Source of the DNA: Pseudomonadota bacterium
GTDB taxonomy: Bacteria; Pseudomonadota; Alphaproteobacteria; Rhizobiales; Beijerinckiaceae
Assembly: GCA_023423995.1 (NCBI GenBank)
Contig: JAFAEL010000227.1
Coordinates: forward strand, 1 to 18,513
DNA: 18,513 bases
Direction of reading: 5' to 3'
Below the pieces are notes generated by a model. The model was not told the origin of the DNA and searched no databases. It worked only from the letters and a program-made list of their open reading frames with translations. This document shows positions 6,086 through 13,446 of the stretch, one piece after another (the first letter of the stretch is position 1; the number at the start of each line of letters is the position of its first letter). The position numbers and the translations under genes were made by a program.

Positions 6086-7414
6086 TTAGCCCAGCTGGCG
6101 GGGGTCGAAGTTGACGACCAGATCGCGCCAGTCGTTGTAGAAGGGCGCGAACTGGGCCGGGATGCGGAGCGGGGCACAGCGGCGGGTCGCCCGCGTCGCG
6201 CTGTCCGCGACGGTGCGGAATAGCGGATCGCCCGAGCCGTTCATCACCACCGGCTCAGCCGCGAGCGAGCCGTCCTGGTTGAGCTTCACGCGAACCGTGG
6301 GAACAGGAGGCCTGTCTGCGGACTGGGCCGCGATCGGCACCTGCCAGCAACGGTGCAACTGCTCGGACAGGAGCCCGATCAACTGGTCGCGTTGGCTCGG
6401 GTTCAGGCGCTGCGAGCTCCCGGTCGCGGTTCCGAGCGAGGCGGTCCGCTGGACCTCCCGACCGGTCGCACCCGAGGATTGCGACGCCTCCTTGGAGGCG
6501 AGGAGTTCGCGGATGTCGCCGGGGCTGAACTTCTCGGCCGCTTCGGCCTGCTTACGGGCCTTGGCTTCAGCGTCGGCCTTGGCCTTCGCCTGGGCGAGCG
6601 CCTTCGCTCGGGCTTCGGCCTTCGCTTCCGCGATCTCCTTGCGGCGCTCGGCTTCTGCCTCAGCCTTGGCTTTCGCCTCGGCATCGGCGATCGCCTTCAG
6701 CTTCGCCTCGAGGTCGGCCTTGGCCTTGGCTTCCGCCACCTGCTTGCGGTGCTCGGCTTCCGCCTTCGCCTTGGCGTCCGCCTCGGCCTTCGCCTTTGCC
6801 TCGGCCACCTGCTTCCGGCGCTCAGCCTCGGCCTTCGCCTTCGCGGCCTCGACGCGCGCCTTTTCGAGCGCCTCGGCCTCTTGCCTCTCCGCCAGCTTTT
6901 GAGCCTCGACGGCCTTCGCTTCGGCAGCAGCCTTGGCTTCGGCGGCCTTCTGCGCCTCGATCTTGGGGTCGGGCTTCGGCGGTTCGGGCCTGCTCGGCGG
7001 CGCCGGAGCGGCAGCCGGCTCGGGCTTCGCCTCGGCCAGACGCTGCGCGGGGGGCGGCGGCGGGGGAGCCGGGGAGGCCGCAGCCTCCGTATCCTCCTCG
7101 GCGAGCTTCACCTCGGCCGGCCGTTTCGGCGGGGCCGGCGCGTCCATCTTCGCCTCGCCAGGATCCCGCTCGACACGCGTCTCGGCCACGCGGTCGGCGC
7201 GCGGCTTGGCATCAGGAAGAGGCTTTGCGGCCTGCCGCTCGCCCTTGGTCATCTCGGAGAACTGGTTCTCCGTCATCACCTCGACCGGGATGCCCTCCTC
7301 GGCGTCCGGCAGCTTGCCGGACGAGAGGCCAAAGACGGCCGCGAGCAGGAGGGCGCCGTGCGCAACGCCGGAGATCCAGGCTCCCGGCTCGGATCTGTTG
7401 AAGGTCAGGCCCAC
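6086..7414 (-). CDS. tolA: Cell envelope integrity protein TolA
   Basis: TolA is an inner-membrane protein that spans the periplasm and transmits force from TolQR to TolB-Pal. The 442-residue product has one membrane anchor (about 14-31), Pro-rich segments including a run of six prolines at about 117-122, a long Ala/Lys/Glu coiled coil (about 150-295) and a C-terminal globular domain (about 340-435) with two cysteines (RCWQVP at 355-360, RRCAPL at 411-416) that may pair. The start is GTG at 7414, 16 bases after tolR, with no in-frame ATG before the anchor. Identification rests on architecture and position, as TolA sequences diverge strongly. Confidence 0.94.
   Translation of the reverse strand: MGLTFNRSEPGAWISGVAHGALLLAAVFGLSSGKLPDAEEGIPVEVMTENQFSEMTKGERQAAKPLPDAKPRADRVAETRVERDPGEAKMDAPAPPKRPAEVKLAEEDTEAAASPAPPPPPPAQRLAEAKPEPAAAPAPPSRPEPPKPDPKIEAQKAAEAKAAAEAKAVEAQKLAERQEAEALEKARVEAAKAKAEAERRKQVAEAKAKAEADAKAKAEAEHRKQVAEAKAKADLEAKLKAIADAEAKAKAEAEAERRKEIAEAKAEARAKALAQAKAKADAEAKARKQAEAAEKFSPGDIRELLASKEASQSSGATGREVQRTASLGTATGSSQRLNPSQRDQLIGLLSEQLHRCWQVPIAAQSADRPPVPTVRVKLNQDGSLAAEPVVMNGSGDPLFRTVADSATRATRRCAPLRIPAQFAPFYNDWRDLVVNFDPRQLG
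6545..6826 (-). repeat. Degenerate Ala/Lys/Glu repeats coding for the TolA coiled coil
   Basis: TolA residues about 197-290 contain three related units starting RRKQVAEAKAKA, HRKQVAEAKAKA and RRKEIAEAKAEA, separated by AEADAKAKAEAE-type spacers. Base composition is correspondingly repetitive (many gcctcggccttcgcctt-like runs on the plus strand). The expansion is a normal property of domain II of TolA. Confidence 0.7.
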
Positions 7415-7430
7415 GGGACGCGACGCACCC

Positions 7431-7877
7431 TCAGCGCTGCTCGGGCTCGGTGACGAGCGCGACGCGCTTGAACCCGCCGGAGGTCACGATGGCCATGACC
7501 TCGGCCACGCGGCCGTAATCCACCTTCTTGTCGCCCCGCACAAAGACGCGCTCCTCCTGGCCGTTCTTGGCGATCTGGCCAAGTCGGGGGATGATCTCGT
7601 TGTCCTTCAGTTCAGCCTCGGCGAGGAAGACCTGCCCGCTCTGCCGGATGGACAGCATAATGGGCTTCTGGTCGACGTTCAGTTGCGCCGCCTTGGTCTG
7701 CGGCAGGTCGAGCGGAACGCCGACCGTCATCAGCGGCGCGGCGACCATGAAGATGATGAGCAGCACCAACATGACGTCGATGAACGGCGTCATGTTGATC
7801 TCGTTGATGACGCCGGCCCGGCGACCGCGCCGACGCCTGCGTCCGCCGCCGCCGGCGGCTCCGATCATGGCTCCCAT
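7431..7877 (-). CDS. tolR: Tol-Pal proton-channel subunit TolR (ExbD/TolR family)
   Basis: TolR works with TolQ as the proton-conducting motor of the Tol system. The 148-residue protein has a basic N-terminus (RRRRRGRR at 13-20), the family signature INEINMTPFIDVMLVLLIIF (25-44) forming the single membrane helix with the essential Asp34, and a periplasmic domain. Start ATG at 7877 is 9 bases after the tolQ stop; a second in-frame ATG at residue 4 is an alternative. Confidence 0.96.
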   Translation of the reverse strand: MGAMIGAAGGGGRRRRRGRRAGVINEINMTPFIDVMLVLLIIFMVAAPLMTVGVPLDLPQTKAAQLNVDQKPIMLSIRQSGQVFLAEAELKDNEIIPRLGQIAKNGQEERVFVRGDKKVDYGRVAEVMAIVTSGGFKRVALVTEPEQR

Positions 7878-7886
7878 CCGCCGACC

Positions 7887-8597
7887 TCAGGCCGCAAGCG
7901 CCATGCGCTCGTCGATCTGCCGGGACAGGATCGCCGAGAACTCGTCCGCGAACCCTTCGAGGCGTCCCTGCGCCTTCGAGACCTGCGCCTGCAGCTTGTT
8001 GTAGGCGAGAACGGCCGGAATCGCGGCAAAGAGGCCGATCGCGGTCGCGAAGAGCGCCTCGGCAATACCGGGCGCCACGACGGCGAGGCTGGTGTTCTTG
8101 GAGGCCGCGATCGACGTGAACGCCGTCATGATGCCCCAGACGGTGCCGAACAGGCCGATATAGGGGCCGGCCGAGCCGATCGAAGCAAGGAAGACGAGCT
8201 TGGAATCGAGCCGCTCGACCTCGCGCTGGATGGTCACGTCGAGCACCTTGTCGATCCGCTGGGCGAGGCTGGCGACCTGCCGGCCGGACCCCTCGAAGCT
8301 CCGCTTCCATTCGCGCATCGCCGCCACAAAAATGGCGGGCAGGCCGGCCGCAGGCTTGTCCTTCAGCGCCCGGTACAGTTCGTCGAGCGACTGGCCGGAC
8401 CAGAACACGTCCTCGAACCGGTCCATCTCGGCCCGGGTGCGGCGGAAGAGCAGCGTCTTGTCGATGATGATCGCCCAGCACCAGACGGAGGCGGCCAGAA
8501 GACCGATCATGACAAGCTTCACGACCGGGGAGGCGCTCATGAAGAGGCCCCAGAGCGATAGATCGTGGGCGACGGGGAGGGCGTCAGCCGGGTTCAT
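7887..8597 (-). CDS. tolQ: Tol-Pal proton-channel subunit TolQ (MotA/TolQ/ExbB family)
   Basis: TolQ is the multi-span subunit of the inner-membrane TolQR motor. I place the start at ATG 8597 (236 residues) because GAGGA (8608-8612) lies 10 bases upstream; a TTG nine bases further upstream would be almost touching that site. Membrane segments are at about 25-45, 140-163 and 176-198. The family block GPYIGLFGTVWGIMTAF, followed by ALFATAIGLFAAIPAVLAYN, lines the channel. It heads the tolQRAB run and has a 170-base upstream region, so the main promoter is likely there. Confidence 0.96.
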   Translation of the reverse strand: MNPADALPVAHDLSLWGLFMSASPVVKLVMIGLLAASVWCWAIIIDKTLLFRRTRAEMDRFEDVFWSGQSLDELYRALKDKPAAGLPAIFVAAMREWKRSFEGSGRQVASLAQRIDKVLDVTIQREVERLDSKLVFLASIGSAGPYIGLFGTVWGIMTAFTSIAASKNTSLAVVAPGIAEALFATAIGLFAAIPAVLAYNKLQAQVSKAQGRLEGFADEFSAILSRQIDERMALAA

Positions 8598-8767
8598 TCT
8601 CGACAAGTCCTCATCAGCAGCGCACCGAAGATCTGCGGTCGCGCCGTTCGTCGAAAGATCTCGGGCAGAGCGTCTCTCGGTGTGCCGGAAATCTGTCGAA
8701 AGTAAGAGCGCCCGCCTGCATAAGGTTCGCAGATCCCACTTAACACATTGTCAGGGTTAAGGGTGCG
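8598..8767 (-). promoter_or_regulatory. tolQ upstream region (likely promoter of tolQRAB)
   Basis: 170 bases between the glycosidase-like gene and tolQ, with lower G+C near 8700-8760. It carries the putative CtrA box listed separately and a further TTAA at 8740-8743. I see no clear sigma-70 -35/-10 pair. AGATCT occurs twice (8630-8635 and 8657-8662 approximately), of unknown meaning. Confidence 0.4.
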
Positions 8768-8771
8768 TTAC
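8755..8771 (-). promoter_or_regulatory. Putative CtrA-type box upstream of tolQ
   Basis: The minus strand reads GTAA-N7-TTAACC, one mismatch from TTAA-N7-TTAAC. The first half overlaps the stop codon of the upstream gene. The exact 11-mer TTAACCCTGAC (8750-8760) recurs in the pal upstream region. It lies about 158 bases before the tolQ ATG, similar to the pal case. Confidence 0.4.
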
Positions 8772-9529
8772 CTCGCCGTTCCGTCCCGGTTCATGATGCC
8801 GACCAATGGTCCGAGCGGAAGAAGCCAGTCCTGCCGCTTCACATCGGGCGAGTAGAGGCTCGATACGGAACCGTCGAGGAAGAGCGCGTCGCGGCATCCG
8901 AGCGCGTCCCGGAACAGCCGCGCAAACTGCCCGAAGCTCACCGGTCCGTCGGAGATCGCGAACAGGACCGTCTTCGGATCCTTTATCCCGACACCATTGC
9001 GAAGCTTCCTGGACGGGCCGTCCTCGGAGATCTTCGGATGCAAGCGCCCGCCGATGACGAGCATTGGGCCGGACTGGGTTGCGAATTCCGCCTTGGGCCT
9101 GCGCTTGAGATAGGCGCCGGTCTCCATAACGGCGGCTTTTCCTTTCTCGATGAAGAAGATGCCGTTCGGCTTCAGGTGAAAATTGCCCTGGCCGCCGGCG
9201 GTGCTGGCCGCCTTCAGCTGGCGCCCGTTCTCGACATAGAGGCCGACGGGCGCCAGTGCGGGATCGTACATGCCGGCATTCATGGCGGCGAGCAGTCCCG
9301 GACCGGCCTCAGGGAGCAGCCGCCGGAAACCCCCATAGGGATCGCCGTCCTTCGCCTTCCAGAAGAGCCGGATATCGTGCCGACGCAGGTCCGCCGTGCA
9401 GACGGTATAGCCCTGGTCCTCATGGGTCAGGCGGCGGCAGACGGGCTCGGCCGCGCTGGTGGCGGGATGCGGCCGAGCGAAGGCAAGCAGCGCGACGGCC
9501 GCAGCGACCTTGATCAAGACTCGCTTCAT
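8768..9529 (-). CDS. Exported phosphodiester glycosidase family protein (NAGPA/DUF2233-like)
   Basis: The family is named for mammalian NAGPA, which removes GlcNAc from a phosphodiester; bacterial members such as E. coli YigE are mostly uncharacterised, so the substrate here is unknown. The 253-residue protein has a signal peptide (about 1-26, ending TSAA). Family blocks are AAMNAGMYDP (81-90), KPNGIFFIEKGK (120-131), ATQSGPMLVIGGRLH (150-164), RNGVGI (177-182), FAISDGPVSFGQFARLF (190-206) and DALFLDGSVSSLYSP (214-228). Its ATG overlaps the ybgC stop (ATGA), so translation is probably coupled. An envelope role is suggested by the Tol neighbours but not shown. Confidence 0.85.
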   Translation of the reverse strand: MKRVLIKVAAAVALLAFARPHPATSAAEPVCRRLTHEDQGYTVCTADLRRHDIRLFWKAKDGDPYGGFRRLLPEAGPGLLAAMNAGMYDPALAPVGLYVENGRQLKAASTAGGQGNFHLKPNGIFFIEKGKAAVMETGAYLKRRPKAEFATQSGPMLVIGGRLHPKISEDGPSRKLRNGVGIKDPKTVLFAISDGPVSFGQFARLFRDALGCRDALFLDGSVSSLYSPDVKRQDWLLPLGPLVGIMNRDGTAR

Positions 9530-9939
9530 GCGCCCGCGGCCTCCAGGAGGCGCCTTAGATCGTCCGGCAGGCGCGCGGGCTTGCCTCCCGCAAGGACAGC
9601 CACATGCACGTCGGCCGTGAGCAGGACCGTGTCGTCCCGGAGGATCCGCTGTGCCATGCGGAGTGAGGCGCCGCGGATCTCAACCGTCTCGGTTTCGACG
9701 GTCAGCACATCATCCATGCGGGCGGGCCGGACGTATTCGATGGTCATCCGCCGCACCACGAAGATAAAGCCGCCCGGCTCGGCGTGCAGGATGGACTGGT
9801 CCACCCCGACATCCCGCAGGAGCTCCGTTCGCCCGCGTTCCAGAAAGCGCAGGTAGTTCGCGTGGTAGACGACCCCCGAGAAGTCAGTGTCCTCGTAGTA
9901 GACGCGGACGGAGAGCCGGTGACGGAAAGAATCGTGCAT
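9526..9939 (-). CDS. ybgC: Tol-Pal-associated acyl-CoA thioesterase YbgC (hotdog fold)
   Basis: YbgC hydrolyses acyl-CoA thioesters and in Proteobacteria is encoded at the head of the tol-pal cluster; its cellular role is unclear but linked to phospholipid synthesis. I choose the ATG at 9939 (137 residues, close to the 134 of E. coli), which shares one base with the upstream stop (TAATG), rather than an ATG at 9996 that would overlap the upstream gene by 58 bases. The catalytic block YYEDTDFSGVVYHANYLRF with its conserved Asp is near the N-terminus, followed by ERGRTELLRDVG and VRRMTIEYVRPARMDD. Confidence 0.94.
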   Translation of the reverse strand: MHDSFRHRLSVRVYYEDTDFSGVVYHANYLRFLERGRTELLRDVGVDQSILHAEPGGFIFVVRRMTIEYVRPARMDDVLTVETETVEIRGASLRMAQRILRDDTVLLTADVHVAVLAGGKPARLPDDLRRLLEAAGA

Positions 9940-10244
9940 TAGCCCGAACAAGCAGCCTTGATGCGCTCGGACAAGGCCGCCGCGGCTGCAGCCCATTCCT
10001 CCATCGCCGGCTGAAGGTTCACATTCGCATCCTCCAGCCGCGAGATGGCGCGCTTGGTATCGTCATCAACCTTGGCACGCAGCGAGCTCAGATCGATCTC
10101 CCGAGCACCTCGGGCCAGCGCCTTCACACTCTCGCCGGAGGCGGTCAGCGCCGCCCGGTAGGTCGCGCACTCGATAGTCGACAGGCTCTGCGCACCCGCG
10201 CTGGTCGGAAGGGCAAGAAGGGCCAGCATGAACAGACGGCGCAT
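9939..10244 (-). CDS. Small exported protein of unknown function (101 residues)
   Basis: I do not recognise the family. A signal peptide (about 1-18, ending AGA) precedes a mostly helical, charged mature part with two cysteines (near residues 26 and 98) that could form a disulfide. The ATG at 10244 has GGAG about 7 bases upstream. Its stop codon overlaps the ybgC start (TAATG), so it is likely co-translated with ybgC. It lies between ruvB and ybgC, suggesting a periplasmic role near the Tol system. Confidence 0.8.
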   Translation of the reverse strand: MRRLFMLALLALPTSAGAQSLSTIECATYRAALTASGESVKALARGAREIDLSSLRAKVDDDTKRAISRLEDANVNLQPAMEEWAAAAAALSERIKAACSG

Positions 10245-10273
10245 GGAGAGCTCCGCGAGGACATCGCCGGCTA

Positions 10274-10290
10274 GAACGCCCCAGGCGTCC
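10274..10290 (-). terminator. Stem-loop after ruvB (weak terminator candidate)
   Basis: GGACGCC-TGG-GGCGTTC on the minus strand gives a 7-bp stem with one G-U pair and a 3-base loop, starting 11 bases after the ruvB stop. There is no T-run, so it may only attenuate or stabilise the transcript. Confidence 0.35.
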
Positions 10291-10300
10291 CGGCTGGTTC

Positions 10301-11347
10301 CTAATCTTCCTCCGCAAAGAGGCCGAACTGTGCCGCCGGATCGCGATTTGGCTCCGGCAGGCCGAGGTGACGGAATGCATGGGCGGTGAGGAGCCGCCCG
10401 CGCGGGGTTCGTTGGACGAAACCGCGCTGGATGAGAAACGGCTCGATGATCTCCTCGATCGCATCGCGCGGCTCCGAAAGGGCCGCCGCGATCGTCTCCA
10501 CGCCGACCGGCCCGCCCCCGTAGTTCGCGGCGATCATCGTCAGGTACTTGCGGTCCATCTGGTCGAGCCCCGCCGCATCGACGTCGAGCAGCCGGAGCGA
10601 GCTGTCCGCGATCTCGCGCGTGATCCGGTCCGATCCCTCCACCAGCGCGAAATCGCGGACCCGGCGCAGCAGCCGCCCGGCGATGCGGGGGGTGCCGCGC
10701 GAACGGGCTGCGATCTCGCGCGCGCCGGCAGGCTCGATGCCGATGCCGAGCACACGCGCGCCGCGGCTTACGATCAGCTCGAGTTCGTCGGTGTCGTAGA
10801 ATTCGAGGCGGATCGGAATACCGAACCGGTCCCGAAGAGGCGTCGTGAGGAGGCCGGCCCGGGTGGTTGCGCCGACCAGCGTGAATCTGGGGAGGTCGAT
10901 CTTCACCGATCGGGCGGCCGGCCCCTCCCCGATCATGAGATCGAGCTGATAATCCTCCATGGCGGGATACAGGATCTCCTCCACGGCCGGATTGAGCCGG
11001 TGGATCTCGTCGATGAACAGGACATCGCGCTCGTCCAGATTGGTGAGCTGGGCCGCGAGGTCGCCCGCCTTGGCGATCACGGGGCCGGAGGTCGAGCGGA
11101 AATTCACCCCGAGTTCCCGCGCCACGATCTGGGCCAGCGTCGTCTTGCCGAGCCCTGGTGGGCCGACGAACAGCACGTGGTCCAGCGCCTCTCCCCTGCC
11201 CTTGGCGGCATCGATGAAGACCTGCAGGTTCTTGCGCGCGGCACGCTGGCCGATGAATTCGGCGAGCGCCAGCGGGCGCAACGAGGCGTCGGGATCGTCC
11301 CCCCGGCGCTCCGGGCTAACGAGAGTCTTTTTGGAGGGAACGGCCAA
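10301..11347 (-). CDS. ruvB: Holliday junction branch migration helicase RuvB
   Basis: RuvB is the AAA+ motor that drives Holliday junction migration on RuvA. The 348-residue protein has SPERR near the N-terminus, Walker A GPPGLGKT (62-69), Walker B LFIDEIH (110-116), sensor GATTRAG (159-165), PLRDRFG with the arginine finger (170-176) and the C-terminal winged-helix ending QRTPRGR (about 317-323). The start appears to be TTG at 11347: no ATG or GTG exists before SPERR and no strong Shine-Dalgarno is visible. It is separated from ruvA by a small exported-protein gene. Confidence 0.97.
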   Translation of the reverse strand: MAVPSKKTLVSPERRGDDPDASLRPLALAEFIGQRAARKNLQVFIDAAKGRGEALDHVLFVGPPGLGKTTLAQIVARELGVNFRSTSGPVIAKAGDLAAQLTNLDERDVLFIDEIHRLNPAVEEILYPAMEDYQLDLMIGEGPAARSVKIDLPRFTLVGATTRAGLLTTPLRDRFGIPIRLEFYDTDELELIVSRGARVLGIGIEPAGAREIAARSRGTPRIAGRLLRRVRDFALVEGSDRITREIADSSLRLLDVDAAGLDQMDRKYLTMIAANYGGGPVGVETIAAALSEPRDAIEEIIEPFLIQRGFVQRTPRGRLLTAHAFRHLGLPEPNRDPAAQFGLFAEED

Positions 11348-11402
11348 GGCTGCCCGATTTCGATTCCGCGCCTCAGGCGGCGCAGACCGGACCTAGCACA
11401 GC

Positions 11403-11420
11403 TTCGCCCGTTGGGCCGAA
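11403..11420 (-). terminator. Stem-loop after the 86-residue gene (weak candidate)
   Basis: The minus strand can pair TTC-GCCC with GGGC-GAA around a short loop, with one bulged G, starting about 14 bases after the stop at 11434. It lacks a T-run, so the terminator call is tentative. Confidence 0.3.
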
Positions 11421-11433
11421 CAGTGCCGTCTGG

Positions 11434-11694
11434 CTAGCGCTTCTCGGGCGCGATCACCTGCACGCCACTGTCGATCGCCGCCGGGGGTGCGACACGACCG
11501 TCTCGGCGATTGCGGGCGTTCGGATCCCCGCGAACGCTTTGCGTCGTGTCGGGAGAGATTCTGCGCGGATCGGGTCGGCTGACGGTCGATTCACGATCTG
11601 GGGTGTTGTCGCGCAGCGGAACTGAGCTTGGGCTCTGCGCGAGCGCAGGCGCTGCGGCGACGAGCGCGGCAAGGCCGAGAAGATACTTGGTCAT
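11434..11694 (-). CDS. Small exported protein of unknown function (86 residues)
   Basis: The ATG at 11694 has a strong Shine-Dalgarno, AGGAGGG (11699-11705), and is followed by a clear signal peptide (MTKYLLGLAALVAAAPALAQ, cleavage after ALA). The mature part is about 66 residues, hydrophilic, Arg/Pro/Asp-rich, without cysteines, and looks disordered. It lies between ruvA and ruvB on the same strand. A longer open frame runs upstream through ruvA, but the ribosome site and signal peptide mark the true start. Function unknown. Confidence 0.72.
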   Translation of the reverse strand: MTKYLLGLAALVAAAPALAQSPSSVPLRDNTPDRESTVSRPDPRRISPDTTQSVRGDPNARNRRDGRVAPPAAIDSGVQVIAPEKR

Positions 11695-11750
11695 GGCTCC
11701 CTCCTGGTGAGAGCCAACCGGAAGGACCGGGGCAGGTTCCCCGGTCGCAA

Positions 11751-12374
11751 TCAGCGAGCGGCGGCGAGTTCCCGCAGGCCCAGCCTGATCAGCATCGGTG
11801 CCTCTGCACCCTCGCCCGCGCTCTTGAGCGCGGCCGCGACGGCTGCGGAAGCCTGCGCCTGGGCGTAGCCGAGATTTACGAGGGCAGACACCGCATCGGA
11901 AATGGCAGGCGGTGCGGATCTGTCTTCCACGGCACCTGAAAGCCGCACGAGACCCGGATCGACGGCTCCGAAGATCGGCGCCTTGTCCTTCAGCTCGGCG
12001 ACGATGCGGGCCGCGAGCTTCGGCCCCACCCCGGGCGACCGCGCAACCGCGGCCTTGTCGCCTGTCGCGACCGCCGTTGCGAGGCTCCCGGGATCGAGCG
12101 AGGACAGAATGGCAAGCGCCACCTTCGCGCCGACGCCCTGCACTGTTTGCAGGAGCCGGAACCATTCGCGCTCGGCATCCGACTCGAAGCCGTAGAGCCG
12201 GATCATGTCCTCGCGGACGTGAGTATCGATCGAGAGCGCCGCCGCCTCGCCGAGGCCGGGCAGCCGCTGCAGCGTCCTGGACGAGCAATGGACGACATAG
12301 CCGACGCCCTGTACGTCGATGATGGCGTGGTCCTCGCCGTAGCTGTCCACCACGCCTTTCAGCTTGCCGATCAT
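11751..12374 (-). CDS. ruvA: Holliday junction branch migration protein RuvA
   Basis: RuvA tetramers bind the four-way junction and load RuvB. The 207-residue protein has the N-terminal OB-fold domain ([26 protein letters not shown]), two helix-hairpin-helix motifs ([17 protein letters not shown] at about 75-91; [19 protein letters not shown] at about 112-130) and the C-terminal RuvB-binding domain (about 155-205, [13 protein letters not shown]). The ATG at 12374 overlaps the ruvC stop (ATGA), indicating coupling. Confidence 0.97.
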   Translation of the reverse strand: MIGKLKGVVDSYGEDHAIIDVQGVGYVVHCSSRTLQRLPGLGEAAALSIDTHVREDMIRLYGFESDAEREWFRLLQTVQGVGAKVALAILSSLDPGSLATAVATGDKAAVARSPGVGPKLAARIVAELKDKAPIFGAVDPGLVRLSGAVEDRSAPPAISDAVSALVNLGYAQAQASAAVAAALKSAGEGAEAPMLIRLGLRELAAAR

Positions 12375-12880
12375 GACGCCATCCTGACCAGCGCCTTCGC
12401 CCTGCGGTGATGCGCGTGCGTGACGGCGATCGCCAGCGCGTCGGCCGCATCGGCCGAGGCTGGATCGGCCTTCGGCAGCAGCACCTTCACCATGGCCTGG
12501 ATCTGCCGCTTGTCGGCGTGACCGGTTCCGACCACCGTCTTCTTCACGAGGTTGGCCGCGTATTCCGCGACCGGAAGACCGGCGAGGGCCGGAACGAGGA
12601 GAGACACCGCCCGGGCATGGCCGAGCTTCAGCGTCGCCTGCGCGTTGGTGTTGACGAAGGTTTCCTCGACCGCGACCTCGTCCGGGGCCTGGCTGCGCAC
12701 GGTCGCGGAGATCCCTTCGTGGAGCTCGCGCAGACGCTCGGCCAGCGAAAGCTCCTCGGAGGAGGTGACGAGCCCCGACGCGACATAGGTCAGCCGCGTA
12801 CCTTCGACGATTACCACGCCCCAGCCGGTGCGGCGGAGGCCCGGGTCGAGGCCGAGGATGCGAATCGGGGGCTCGCGCAT
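12371..12880 (-). CDS. ruvC: Crossover junction endodeoxyribonuclease RuvC
   Basis: RuvC resolves Holliday junctions by paired incisions. The 169-residue protein has all catalytic acidic residues: Asp12 in LGLDPG, Glu72 in AVEETF, and Asp144 and Asp147 in SADAADALA. The block HARAVSLL and [14 protein letters not shown] are also typical. It is followed directly by ruvA with a 4-base overlap. The 31-base spacer upstream contains TCCGGTA twice, of unknown meaning. Confidence 0.97.
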   Translation of the reverse strand: MREPPIRILGLDPGLRRTGWGVVIVEGTRLTYVASGLVTSSEELSLAERLRELHEGISATVRSQAPDEVAVEETFVNTNAQATLKLGHARAVSLLVPALAGLPVAEYAANLVKKTVVGTGHADKRQIQAMVKVLLPKADPASADAADALAIAVTHAHHRRAKALVRMAS

Positions 12881-12911
12881 CCTATCCGTCTACCGGAGAC
12901 GCGTTACCGGA

Positions 12912-13442
12912 TCACGCGGAGCGGCGGCAGACGAAATCCTGCTGTGTCGTCCAGGTGCTGCCGCCGTCGCCGGATACGGTGTTGCGCCAGAGGAACCGGC
13001 CCGGCGCGATGTCGGAGAAGATCCAACGCATCGGCCTGTCGTCCCCGGGCTCCTGCCCTTCGAGCACGATCTCGTCGCCGATCCCGCGTGCGATGAAGGG
13101 GATCACGGCCCCGCGCATCGGGCCGATCCAGGTCGAACGCCAAGCGCCAAGCGCAGGATCGTAGAAGCGCAGGGAGGAGCCGTACTCATAGAGGTCGCTC
13201 CGGGCCGTGCGCTCGATCCGGGGCGGCACGATCCAGATGTCCTGGACCGCCCTTCCCTCCAGAACCCAGGCGAAATGCCATTCGCCCCTCTCGCGCCGCA
13301 CGGGCGCGCCAGCCTCATACCAAGTGACGTCCAGATCCCAGCTGCCGACGAACTGGCCGAAGAGCATCAGCTCGTCGCGATGGTCCGGATGCGGGCCCGA
13401 GGCTGCGAGCGCCTCGAGCGCAGGCGGCAGCGGGCCGGTCAA
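12912..13442 (-). CDS. Uncharacterised protein, possibly lipocalin-like/DUF1579-like
   Basis: The 176-residue protein has no signal peptide or membrane segment. FVGSWDLDVTWY (31-42) resembles the GxW motif that opens lipocalin-like or DUF1579-type beta barrels, and the remainder alternates short hydrophobic strands rich in Trp and Tyr (GEWHFAWVLEGRAVQDIWIV, RFYDPALGAWRSTW). The start is uncertain: TTG at 13442 lies 4 bases after the yebC stop, while the first ATG (residue 26) would leave little before the GxW motif. It sits between yebC and ruvC on the same strand. Ligand and role are unknown. Confidence 0.78.
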   Translation of the reverse strand: MTGPLPPALEALAASGPHPDHRDELMLFGQFVGSWDLDVTWYEAGAPVRRERGEWHFAWVLEGRAVQDIWIVPPRIERTARSDLYEYGSSLRFYDPALGAWRSTWIGPMRGAVIPFIARGIGDEIVLEGQEPGDDRPMRWIFSDIAPGRFLWRNTVSGDGGSTWTTQQDFVCRRSA

Positions 13443-13446
13443 GGCG

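Noticed and set aside
4721..6223. Long open frame on the plus strand opposite tolB
   Set aside because: It is antisense to tolB with Arg/Gly/Asp-rich composition typical of mirrored GC-rich coding sequence and no family features.
6545..6826. Tandem repeat or CRISPR-like array in tolA
   Set aside because: The periodicity is a degenerate coiled-coil codon repeat within a coding sequence, without constant repeats and unique spacers.
6353..7453. Plus-strand frame rich in LGLRLG-type repeats opposite tolA
   Set aside because: The repeats are the mirror of the TolA Ala/Lys/Glu coiled coil, not an independent repeat protein.
6933..8561. 542-codon plus-strand frame opposite tolA, tolR and tolQ
   Set aside because: It spans three well-supported minus-strand genes; its Gly/Ala and His/Asp-rich composition reflects the complementary codons.
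9940..9996. Longer N-terminus for YbgC
   Set aside because: It would overlap the upstream gene by 58 bases; the TAATG start gives the normal family length.
11695..12450. Upstream extension of the 86-residue exported protein through ruvA
   Set aside because: The extension is out of frame with ruvA and Arg-rich; a strong ribosome site and signal peptide mark the start at 11694.
12881..12911. TCCGGTA direct repeat between ruvC and the upstream gene as a regulatory site
   Set aside because: Only two 7-base copies in GC-rich sequence; too weak to support a call.
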